From JBOFSQ01 sp051651625 (GTDB lineage: Bacteria; Planctomycetota; Planctomycetia; Pirellulales; Thermoguttaceae), in the NCBI GenBank assembly GCA_051651625.1, contig JBOFSQ010000013.1, forward strand, positions 1 through 7,913: a stretch of DNA of 7,913 nucleotides, read 5' to 3'. Under the pieces are notes generated by a model. The model made no database searches. It worked only from the letters and a program-made list of their open reading frames with translations, and was not told the origin of the DNA. Of the stretch, positions 1-6,411 are shown in pieces; position 1 is the stretch's first letter; the number at the start of each line of letters is the position of its first letter. The translations under genes and the position numbers were made by a program.

Positions 1-40
1 TGTCGCAGATTTTACGCATTGTTGGCAGTTTCTTTTTCTC

Positions 41-216
41 TCACAAAGGCACGAAGTACACGAAGAACACAAAGGACGTTTTCAATTCCAATCCGCTTCG
101 TGACCTTTGTGCTCTTTGCGCCTTTGTGTGAAACAAAGAGCCGCTCGTAATGCATGCAATCATGCGACTCCCTCCGTGCCTCTGTGACTCCGTGTGAAAA
201 AAAAGAACCGCGAGTA
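41..216. repeat. Degenerate dispersed repeat cluster (inverted plus direct copies)
   Basis: Positions 41-78 carry a purine-rich string built from CACAAAGG, CACGAAG and GAACACAAAGG. Positions 95-131 carry a similar string in the opposite orientation (CCTTTGTG, CTCTTTGCGCC), so the two form an imperfect inverted repeat around an AT-rich spacer. A second copy in the same orientation as the 95-150 copy follows at about 168-216. Both end with the same kind of tail, GTGTGAAA followed by an A-rich tract and then CCGCTCGTAA or CCGCGAGTAA. From general knowledge, such CACAAAGG/CACGAAG strings recur in intergenic regions of many environmental bacteria and give spurious small protein predictions. I see no coding signature here. 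Confidence 0.7.
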
Positions 217-354
217 AACGTAAAATCCGTGAACGCTTACCATTTGGCAAACCAGACGTGAAGCGAAAACATACAGCGACATCTTGTACCGTAACTTGCG
301 TGCGTGTCAATGGGAGCGCGAACGGTTTCTCCCAACAAGCCGCATCCAACAAGG

Positions 355-373
355 CGTGCGTCCTTGACGCACG
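355..373. promoter_or_regulatory. Candidate operator: 8-bp inverted repeat over the secA -35 box
   Basis: CGTGCGTC, a 3-base centre CTT, then GACGCACG form a perfect inverted repeat with 8-bp arms. It covers the -35 hexamer of the promoter upstream of secA (364-369). This position would suit a repressor that blocks RNA polymerase, but no such regulator is identified. The repeat is short enough to occur by chance in GC-rich DNA. Confidence 0.35.
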
Positions 374-392
374 GGGGACTGGCGGTTAGAAT
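364..392 (+). promoter_or_regulatory. Sigma70-type promoter for secA
   Basis: TTGACG (364-369) and TAGAAT (387-392) each match the consensus -35 and -10 hexamers at five of six positions and are separated by the ideal 17 bases. Transcription would begin near 399 and give a leader of about 105 bases before the secA ATG. It is the best promoter-like sequence that I noticed in the 504 bases upstream. Confidence 0.6.
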
Positions 393-420
393 GGACGGAC
401 GGTGCGTATTCTCCCTCCCT

Positions 421-480
421 CACCGGCGGGGTTACACACGCCCCTCACTTTACCGGCGGGTCTACACCCGCCGCTCGCCT
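421..480 (+). repeat. 30-bp tandem duplication with hairpin in the secA leader
   Basis: Two 30-bp units (421-450 and 451-480) agree at about 23 of 30 positions, sharing ACCGGCGGG, TACAC and CGCC at the same offsets. The second unit contains a perfect 8-bp stem, CGGCGGGT / ACCCGCCG, with a 4-base loop at 454-473. The first unit pairs less well. The stem ends about 31 bases before the secA start codon, so in the mRNA it could affect translation. It may equally be a dispersed repeat with no role in secA control. Confidence 0.6.
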
Positions 481-504
481 CTCGTCCCTAGCCCCTAATT
501 CACT

Positions 505-3500
505 ATGTCTTTTGAACGCTTTTTCGATATTCTCGGCGACATATTTAATGGCATTACGCAGTGGATCGAGTCGCGGCTGACGATGCTTTTTGGGTCGGCA
601 AACGCGCGATACCTGCGGCGTCTTCAGCCGAAGATCGCAGCGATTGCGGAGCTTGAACCACACTTTGCGCAGATGTCCGACGAAGAACTTCGCGGCGTCA
701 CAGCGATCTTTCGCAAACGTCTCGCAGACGGCGAAACACTCGACGACCTTCTCGTCGAGGCGTTTGCGGCGTGTCGTGAGTCGGCAAAACGACAGATCGG
801 TTTGCGGCACTACGACGTTCAGATGCTCGGCGGAATGGTGCTCCACAGCGGCGCGATCTCCGAAATGATGACCGGCGAAGGAAAAACTCTCGTCGCCACG
901 CTCCCCGCATATCTCAACGCCATCGCCGGCAAAGGCGTTCACATCGTCACCGTCAACGACTACCTCGCCCGCCGCGATATGGAATGGATGGGGCCAGTCT
1001 TTATGGGACTCGGTGTGACCGTTGGTGCGATCCAAAGTAACATGCCGCCAGACGAACGTCAAAAGGCGTACAAGTGCGACATCACCTACGGGACGAACAA
1101 CGAGTTCGGTTTCGACTATCTCCGCGACAACATGAAGTTCGCCGCAAAAGGCGACGACAAATTCGACCCACACTATCAGCAAGCACAAGGTCGTCTCAAC
1201 TACGCGATCATCGACGAAGTTGACAACATATTAATCGACGAAGCGCGAACGCCGCTGATCATCTCCGGTGCCGCACGCGACGACGTTAACCGTTACAAAG
1301 TCGCCGACCAAATCGCACGCCAACTCCAAAAAGACGAAGACTTTGAAGTCAACGAAAAGGAACACTCCGCACACCTCACGGACGCTGGCGTTCGCCACGC
1401 CGAACACCTCGCGGGCGTCGAGAGTTTCTACACCGCCGGAAATATGGAGTGGCCGCACCTCATCGACAACGCCCTCAAAGCACACCACCTCTTCAAACGC
1501 GATGTCAACTACGTCATCATGGACGGCACGATTGTCATCGTCGATGAGTTCACCGGACGACTCATGGAAGGGCGACAGTGGAGCGACGGTCTTCACCAAG
1601 CCGTCGAGGCGAAAGAAGGCGTGACGGTCAAAGAAGAGAACCAAACTCTGGCGACAATCACGCTGCAAAACTTCTTCAAACTCTACGACAAACTCGCCGG
1701 AATGACCGGAACCGCAATGACCGAAGCGAGCGAGTTCTGGAAGATTTATCGTCTCGACGTAATCGCCATCCCGACGAACAAACCGCTCCGCCGCATCAAC
1801 AATCCCGACGTAATCTACAAGACCGAACGCGAAAAGTACATCGCCATCGTTGACGAGATCGAACGGATCAACAAGTGGGACATCCTCGAACTCGGCCCCG
1901 ACCGCGAAGTCCTCGGTACGATCACCCGCGAAGACGACGTGTCGCTGGAGCTAACTCCAAAAGGCGTCCGCGACCCGCAGCGGTTTGAAAAGAACGTCGT
2001 CAAAGGGATCAGCCGTCGCGGGCGTCCGATCTTGGTCGGTACGGTCTCCATCGAAAAGAGCGAACTCTTGTCAACGCTGCTCGACAAGAAAGGGATCAAA
2101 CACCAACTTCTCAACGCCAAACCTGAATACGTCAAACGCGAAGCGGAGATCGTCGCGCAGGCGGGACGCAAATCGGCGGTGACTATCGCAACGAACATGG
2201 CGGGGCGTGGTACCGATATTATCCTCGGTGGAAATCCAGAGTCGTTGGCGTGGGGCCAACTCCAAGCAAAATATCCGACGCGGCTTGAAGTTCCGCGCGA
2301 AGAATGGAACGCCATCGTCCGCGAGATCGAAGAGCGTGAACAGATGCGGCCCGAAGGCGACGAAGTTCGCACGATGGGCGGACTTCACATCATCGGCACC
2401 GAACGTCACGAAGCGCGGCGCATCGACTTGCAGCTTCGCGGACGCTGTGCGCGTCAAGGCGACCCCGGTTCGACGCGGTTTTTCTTGTCGCTCGAAGACG
2501 ACCTGATGCGCATCTTCGCTGGCGAGTGGGTCAAACGAATGTTGACGATGCTCGGAATGGAAGACGGCACGCCCATCGAAAGCAAGATGGTGACGCGGCG
2601 AATCGAAGGTGCGCAGCGCAAAGTCGAAGAGCGACACTTCGAGGCGCGAAAAAACCTGCTCGAATACGACGAGGTGATGGACTTCCAGCGCAAGAGCGTC
2701 TACGGTTATCGCCAGCGAATTCTCGAAGGCGCGAACACGAAAGAACTTGTCGGCGAGATGCTCGAAGAGCAGATCGACTTGCATCTCAAAGAGTTTCTGC
2801 AAAAAGACATCGGGCCAGCGTCGTTCGCGGCGTGGGCCGGTTCGCGGTTGGCGTGTGAACTCGACGCGAAAGACTTTCGCAGCATGACGTACACGCAAGC
2901 CGAAGAGTTTGCCATCGACACCGCACGCCGTCTGGCCGAGACGCAAGTTCTCGATGCCATCGACGAAAACCTCCCCGACACCGACGACGAGACCGAGTGG
3001 AATTGGAAGGCACTCGCCAGCTTCGCCGAGTCACGCTGGAAACTCGGTATCACCGACACCGACCTCAAAAAAGTTGGACGCGACAAGATCGACGTTTTTC
3101 TGATCGAACGTGCTCGTCAATTCATTGACGGAGTTGATCTCAGCGAGGGGGCGGTCTTCCTCGAACAAGACTACAATCTCAAAACAGTCGTTGCGTGGGC
3201 GTACAACAAGTTTGGGATCGTCATCGACCCAGAGACGATTCGCAAGATGGAGTTTCCGCAAATTCGTGAATACATAGCGAAGTTGACGTGGCAACGTTAC
3301 GCGGAGAAGGAGATCGACCTTTCGCTCTCGATTGCGCTGCGTGAAGCGACGGTTCACGATTCTACCGGTGATCGTTTCGACCGCGAACGGCTCGTTGCGT
3401 GGGCGGTTTCGCGGTTTGGAGCCGCGCTCACACTCGACGACATCAAAGGCGAACAGCACGACGGGATCGTTAAGATTGTGAGTGAACGGTGTCACGCTGG

Positions 3501-4368
3501 CCACCAGCGGCAGGTGCAGCAGCGTGAAGAGTTGCGTGCGGCTGCGGTGGCGTGTTTGCGTGCGGCGGGGTTTGATCCTGATCAGTTTCACAAAGAAGTT
3601 GAATTGTTGATGAAGACTGGCGGTGGTCGTGCGGGTGCGGGTTCGCGGTTTGCCGCGCGGAGCATCGCGCGTACGCCGATGCGATATTCGGGGAAGTACG
3701 CATCGCAGCGTCATCTCGTTTCGCAAACGGTGTCGGGACCGCGACTCACTCCGCATCAGCCCGAACTGATTGCGCTTTGTGACGAGGTTAACAAAATCTG
3801 TGACACGTCGCTCGCGCCGGATGTCGTTGCGACTTGGGAACCGCAAGAACTCGAAGACCGCGTCATCGCGCTTTGGGAAGACCGGTATCACCCTGAAATG
3901 CGGTATATGGAGCGGTCGCTTATTTTGCAAGTTCTCGACTCGATTTGGAAAGACCATCTCCTCGTGATGGAGCAGCTTCGTGCGAGTGTTGGGCTTCGTG
4001 GTTATGCGCAGGTCGATCCGAAAGTTGAGTACAAGCGTGAGGGGATGAAGCTGTTCACGACGATGTGGAACACGGTTTTTGAGCGTGTCAGCGATTTGGT
4101 TTTCCGAATGGAGGCGGTTGAGCAGGGGACGGTTGAGCGTTCTTCGACGTGGCGTGAGAGTGCGGCGACGCACGCGAGTGCGGAGAGTGGATTTGCGGGT
4201 CTCGTCCGCGAACAGCAATCGGCGAGCGAGAAGACCGCAACGCAGCAAGACCCTGCTCCGCAGCGACTCGAACCGTTTCGGCGTACTGATCCGAAAGTTG
4301 GCCGCAACGACCCGTGCCCCTGCGGCAGCGGCAAAAAATACAAACACTGCCACCTAAAACAACAGTGA
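505..4368 (+). CDS. secA: Preprotein translocase ATPase subunit SecA, long planctomycete-type form
   Basis: SecA is the ATP-driven motor that pushes unfolded preproteins through the SecYEG channel at the cytoplasmic membrane. Visible landmarks are Walker A GEGKT (residues 124-128), Walker B DEVDNILIDEARTP (237-250, with Asn where most SecAs have Ser), the preprotein cross-linking region (about 252-390), AGMTGTAMTE (398-407), ATNMAGRGTDI (562-572), GTERHEARRIDLQLRGR (631-647), the scaffold motif LDSIWKDHL (1144-1152), and a C-terminal zinc-binding CPCGSGKKYKHCH (1271-1283). At 1,287 residues it is about 390 longer than E. coli SecA. Extra material lies at the N-terminus (about 25 residues, amphipathic), at about 457-503, and at about 820-1083 before the final scaffold helix. 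The ATG at 505 is kept because the reading is open and such N-terminal extensions fit planctomycete homologues from memory. A second ATG at 583 aligns with the E. coli start. No Shine-Dalgarno is visible. Confidence 0.97.
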   Translation: MSFERFFDILGDIFNGITQWIESRLTMLFGSANARYLRRLQPKIAAIAELEPHFAQMSDEELRGVTAIFRKRLADGETLDDLLVEAFAACRESAKRQIGLRHYDVQMLGGMVLHSGAISEMMTGEGKTLVATLPAYLNAIAGKGVHIVTVNDYLARRDMEWMGPVFMGLGVTVGAIQSNMPPDERQKAYKCDITYGTNNEFGFDYLRDNMKFAAKGDDKFDPHYQQAQGRLNYAIIDEVDNILIDEARTPLIISGAARDDVNRYKVADQIARQLQKDEDFEVNEKEHSAHLTDAGVRHAEHLAGVESFYTAGNMEWPHLIDNALKAHHLFKRDVNYVIMDGTIVIVDEFTGRLMEGRQWSDGLHQAVEAKEGVTVKEENQTLATITLQNFFKLYDKLAGMTGTAMTEASEFWKIYRLDVIAIPTNKPLRRINNPDVIYKTEREKYIAIVDEIERINKWDILELGPDREVLGTITREDDVSLELTPKGVRDPQRFEKNVVKGISRRGRPILVGTVSIEKSELLSTLLDKKGIKHQLLNAKPEYVKREAEIVAQAGRKSAVTIATNMAGRGTDIILGGNPESLAWGQLQAKYPTRLEVPREEWNAIVREIEEREQMRPEGDEVRTMGGLHIIGTERHEARRIDLQLRGRCARQGDPGSTRFFLSLEDDLMRIFAGEWVKRMLTMLGMEDGTPIESKMVTRRIEGAQRKVEERHFEARKNLLEYDEVMDFQRKSVYGYRQRILEGANTKELVGEMLEEQIDLHLKEFLQKDIGPASFAAWAGSRLACELDAKDFRSMTYTQAEEFAIDTARRLAETQVLDAIDENLPDTDDETEWNWKALASFAESRWKLGITDTDLKKVGRDKIDVFLIERARQFIDGVDLSEGAVFLEQDYNLKTVVAWAYNKFGIVIDPETIRKMEFPQIREYIAKLTWQRYAEKEIDLSLSIALREATVHDSTGDRFDRERLVAWAVSRFGAALTLDDIKGEQHDGIVKIVSERCHAGHQRQVQQREELRAAAVACLRAAGFDPDQFHKEVELLMKTGGGRAGAGSRFAARSIARTPMRYSGKYASQRHLVSQTVSGPRLTPHQPELIALCDEVNKICDTSLAPDVVATWEPQELEDRVIALWEDRYHPEMRYMERSLILQVLDSIWKDHLLVMEQLRASVGLRGYAQVDPKVEYKREGMKLFTTMWNTVFERVSDLVFRMEAVEQGTVERSSTWRESAATHASAESGFAGLVREQQSASEKTATQQDPAPQRLEPFRRTDPKVGRNDPCPCGSGKKYKHCHLKQQ

Positions 4369-4381
4369 CCCGACCCGAATC

Positions 4382-4566
4382 AGAACACGAAGCGTAAGCG
4401 AGGCAACGTGACGTTGCATCCGATAGCCTCCCGGTAACTTCGTTGCGGTCGGCAAAAGAAATAAGAACACGAAGCGTAAGCGAGGCAACGTGACGTTGCA
4501 TCCGATAGCCTCCCGGCAACTTCGTTGCGGTCGGCAAAAGAAATAAGAACACGAAGCGTAAGCGAG
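4382..4566. repeat. 82-bp tandem repeat, about 2.26 copies
   Basis: Unit 1 is 4382-4463, unit 2 is 4464-4545, and a partial third unit of 21 bases runs 4546-4566. The two full units differ at only one position, T4435 versus C4517. Each unit contains a near-perfect palindrome, GCAACGT-G-ACGTTGC (4403-4417 in unit 1), and a second small stem, G(T/C)AAC / GTTGC with a TTC loop (4434-4446). The single difference keeps that second stem pairable (G-U versus G-C in RNA). The opening GAAGCGTAAGCGAG resembles a dispersed repeat that I associate with planctomycete genomes, from memory. There are no unique spacers, so it is not a CRISPR array. Confidence 0.9.
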
Positions 4567-4575
4567 TGAAGAACC

Positions 4576-4833
4576 ATGTCCACACTACAATTTGAAACAA
4601 CAGTCGCCGCCGACGGTACGATCACGCTTCCAACCTCCCGCTACGACGCGGCAGAGTTTGTGAATAAGACGGTGCGCGTTGTTGTCGAGCGTGCGTCGGT
4701 TAAGGAAGACGACAGGCGTCCGATTAGCTTCTTCTTAATGCATGCGGCGGGAGTGCTCGAAGGGAAAACCACCGAAGAACTCGAAGCTGCGATGATAGAA
4801 GCGAGAGAAGAAAAGTTTAGCCGACATCTGTAG
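4576..4833 (+). CDS. Putative AbrB-like antitoxin of a VapBC-type pair
   Basis: This 85-residue protein begins with a short beta-rich segment, FETTVAADGTITLP (residues 6-19), followed by VNKTVRVVVE (29-38). That is the pattern of AbrB/SpoVT-like swapped-hairpin DNA-binding domains found in many antitoxins. The C-terminal part (about 50-85) is charged and helical, with ISFFLMHAAGVLEGKTTEELEA-type character, and suits an unstructured or helical tail that wraps a toxin. It would neutralise the downstream PIN protein and repress its own promoter. Its stop is three bases before the toxin ATG, the usual order and spacing of type II pairs. The leader consists of the partial third copy of the 82-bp repeat plus nine bases, with only GTGAAG as a weak ribosome-binding candidate. 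The family assignment rests on pattern and context. Confidence 0.72.
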   Translation: MSTLQFETTVAADGTITLPTSRYDAAEFVNKTVRVVVERASVKEDDRRPISFFLMHAAGVLEGKTTEELEAAMIEAREEKFSRHL

Positions 4834-4836
4834 CAA

Positions 4837-5262
4837 ATGCGACACGTTTTGCTCGATACCAATGTGATTTTGGACGCCTTCCTACATCGTGAACCGTTTT
4901 GGAAGGAGGCGGGGAGCGTCTTCGATGCGATCAATGCGGGGACGTGTGTTGGCTACGTTTCGGCCACAACGATCACGGACATATACTACATTTTGAAAAA
5001 GCATGTCGGAAACGAGCAGGCGCGTTTTCATATCGAAAATTTGGCAAACAGTGTCGGCATTGAGATTCTCGCCGTCAATCGAGAAACAGTCATTCAGGCG
5101 TTGGAATTGCCGCTTTCCGATTTTGAAGATGCCGTCCAAGTGGCTGTCGCTTTGCAGAACAGAATGATGGCGATTATCACGCGAAACGTCCGCGATTTCC
5201 GGTTCGCCCACATTGACGTGTGTACCCCAGAACAGTTTTTAGCCCCGAATCGAGACAGATAG
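4837..5262 (+). CDS. PIN-domain ribonuclease toxin (VapC-like)
   Basis: This 141-residue protein has the layout of a PIN-domain nuclease, a metal-dependent RNase fold common in toxin-antitoxin toxins. The N-terminus VLLDTNVILD (residues 4-13) supplies the first metal-binding Asp7 and the following Thr-Asn. An acidic residue in the SATTITDIYYIL helix (Asp48) is a candidate for the second. SDFEDAV (94-100, with Asp95, Glu97 and Asp98) and ITRNVRDF (114-121, with Asn117 and Asp120) give the C-terminal acidic cluster typical of the PIN_3-like group. Length and motif spacing are normal, with no truncation. It follows the antitoxin by three bases, so the two are almost certainly co-translated. RNA cleavage and growth inhibition are expected from the family, and the target RNA cannot be told from sequence. 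Confidence 0.85.
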   Translation: MRHVLLDTNVILDAFLHREPFWKEAGSVFDAINAGTCVGYVSATTITDIYYILKKHVGNEQARFHIENLANSVGIEILAVNRETVIQALELPLSDFEDAVQVAVALQNRMMAIITRNVRDFRFAHIDVCTPEQFLAPNRDR

Positions 5263-5294
5263 TTTCACCAACTACACTTTCAACATCACCAAAC

Positions 5295-6317
5295 ATGAAA
5301 TTTCGCATAATCCGCGTTGACCTTCCGCTTCGGCACGTCTTTTCGATTTCTCGTTATTCTGTTAGTGTTGTGCGCACGATCATCGTCGAGCTTGAGCAAG
5401 ACGGTCTTTGTGGTCACGGCGAGGCGTATGAGAATCCGTATTACGGTTCGTCGATAGAGTCGATGATCGACATTCTTGAGCGTGCGCGACCGATTGTTGA
5501 AGGTTACGCACTCGCCGACCCCGATGCGTTTTGGCGGACGCTTGCACCGGTTGTCGGCCACTGTCGTTTCGCGCAGAGTGCGATGGACATCGCCGCGTGT
5601 GACCTCTGGGGGAAGATGCACTGCCAGCCGCTCTGGCAGGTTTGGAACTCGTCGCTCTCGTCGGTGCCGATTACGGGGCACACTATCGGGACCGACTCGC
5701 TAATTCAAACGCGCGAGAAGTTTCAAGAATACCCCGACTGGCTCTGTTACACGCTCAAACTCGGCAGCAAAAACGAATCGGAACTGCTCGATTTTTATCG
5801 TGAAGTGATTAAGGTGCCGGTGCGATTTGACGTGAACGGCGGCTGGAGTCGTGACGTTGCGATGCGTCGCGTTAGCGAGCTAGAATCGACGTTCAACGTT
5901 GAGTTAATCGAGCAGCCACTCCCCGCCAACGATTTGGAAGGGATGCTGAAGTTACGCAAGAAAGCGAACGTCCCGCTCATCGCCGACGAATCGTGGCGGA
6001 CACCCGAAGACCTCGCACTCGTCGCCAAATACTTTGACGGCGTGAACATCAAGCTCGTCAAGTGCGGCGGACTTACTCCCGCGCGTTGGATCATCGCCGA
6101 GGCACGTCGTTTGGGACTCAAAATTATGCTTGGCAATTCTGTAGAATCGACGGTCGGCGGTTCGGCAACGGCGCAACTTGCACCAGAGGCCGACTGGGTT
6201 AACTGCGACGGACAACTTCTCGTTGAGAAAAAAGTCGGCACTGGGATCGAGTTTGACCGCGGAAAAGTGATCTTCCCCAACGAAGACGGCACCGGTGTTG
6301 ATGTTTCGTTTCGGTAG
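5295..6317 (+). CDS. Enolase-superfamily enzyme, dipeptide-epimerase / muconate-lactonizing type
   Basis: This 340-residue protein belongs to the mandelate racemase / muconate-lactonizing branch, which removes an alpha-proton next to a carboxylate bound to Mg2+. Metal ligands are visible in order: Asp179 in DVNGGW, Glu206 in IEQPLP and Asp231 in IADESW. The C-terminal base lysine is Lys253 in NIKLVKCGGL. The first catalytic strand reads Thr153-Leu-Lys155, so the usual Lys-x-Lys keeps only its second lysine. The Asp-x-Asp that binds the dipeptide amino group in L-Ala-D/L-Glu epimerases is Asn303-Cys-Asp305. The overall sequence suggests a dipeptide-epimerase relative, but these two changes leave the substrate open. 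The ATG at 5295 is chosen because it starts the conserved first strand (MKFRIIRVDL). An upstream ATG at 5220 lies inside the toxin gene and would add 25 residues unlike the family. The gap after the toxin is 32 bases, with no clear Shine-Dalgarno. Confidence 0.85.
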   Translation: MKFRIIRVDLPLRHVFSISRYSVSVVRTIIVELEQDGLCGHGEAYENPYYGSSIESMIDILERARPIVEGYALADPDAFWRTLAPVVGHCRFAQSAMDIAACDLWGKMHCQPLWQVWNSSLSSVPITGHTIGTDSLIQTREKFQEYPDWLCYTLKLGSKNESELLDFYREVIKVPVRFDVNGGWSRDVAMRRVSELESTFNVELIEQPLPANDLEGMLKLRKKANVPLIADESWRTPEDLALVAKYFDGVNIKLVKCGGLTPARWIIAEARRLGLKIMLGNSVESTVGGSATAQLAPEADWVNCDGQLLVEKKVGTGIEFDRGKVIFPNEDGTGVDVSFR

Positions 6318-6337
6318 GTGAAATAGAATTAGTCCCG

Positions 6338-6389
6338 CAAACTCATATGCCCTATAGGACGTATAAGTCCTATAGGGCATATGAGTTTG
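6338..6389. repeat. Perfect 23-bp inverted repeat between convergent genes; possible bidirectional terminator
   Basis: Positions 6338-6360 and 6367-6389 are perfect reverse complements with a 6-base loop (GTATAA). Each arm also contains two smaller palindromes, CATATG and CCTATAGG, so the block can equally be read as a short CTATAGG-type repeat. It lies 20 bases after the stop of the epimerase-like gene and 22 bases after the lysA stop on the other strand, where a bidirectional terminator would sit. No run of T follows the stem on either strand, so it is not a canonical intrinsic terminator. Confidence 0.9.
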
Positions 6390-6411
6390 GCAGAACAAGC
6401 AGCCGCTCACT

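Larger units (their letters stand above)
1..504. other. Gene-free region upstream of secA
   Basis: No reading frame here has a credible start, ribosome binding site or recognisable product. The stretch holds the degenerate repeats at 41-216, a promoter and inverted repeat at 355-392 and a tandem duplication with hairpin at 421-480. Between 217 and 350 I see only a minor near-direct repeat of CCAACAAG (about 332 and 347) and nothing else that I can name. Confidence 0.6.

Noticed and set aside
41..352. 103-residue minus-strand frame
   Set aside because: It is a translation of the dispersed repeats (HTKAQRAQR and HTESQRHGG type strings), a known kind of spurious prediction, with no ribosome site.
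304..498. Small plus-strand frame ending six bases before secA, considered as a SecM-like leader peptide
   Set aside because: Its GTG start lies upstream of the predicted promoter, its internal ATG overlaps the -10 box, and much of its sequence is the 30-bp duplication read through. No arrest motif or signal sequence is visible.
3031..4353. 440-residue minus-strand frame opposite secA
   Set aside because: It lies fully antisense to a well-conserved part of SecA, is rich in Arg and Thr from codon mirroring, and has no recognisable domain. The same applies to 445-1188 and 2071-2946.
4382..4566. CRISPR-like array
   Set aside because: The units are contiguous 82-bp tandem copies with no unique spacers, there are only about 2.3 copies, and no cas genes are nearby.
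4088..4625. Minus-strand frames across the 82-bp repeats
   Set aside because: They consist of repeated SLTLRVLISFADRN-type translations of the repeat unit with no start signal.
5220..5294. Earlier ATG for the epimerase-like gene
   Set aside because: It lies within the toxin coding region and adds 25 Ser/Thr/Pro-rich residues unlike any enolase-superfamily N-terminus. The ATG at 5295 begins the conserved first strand.
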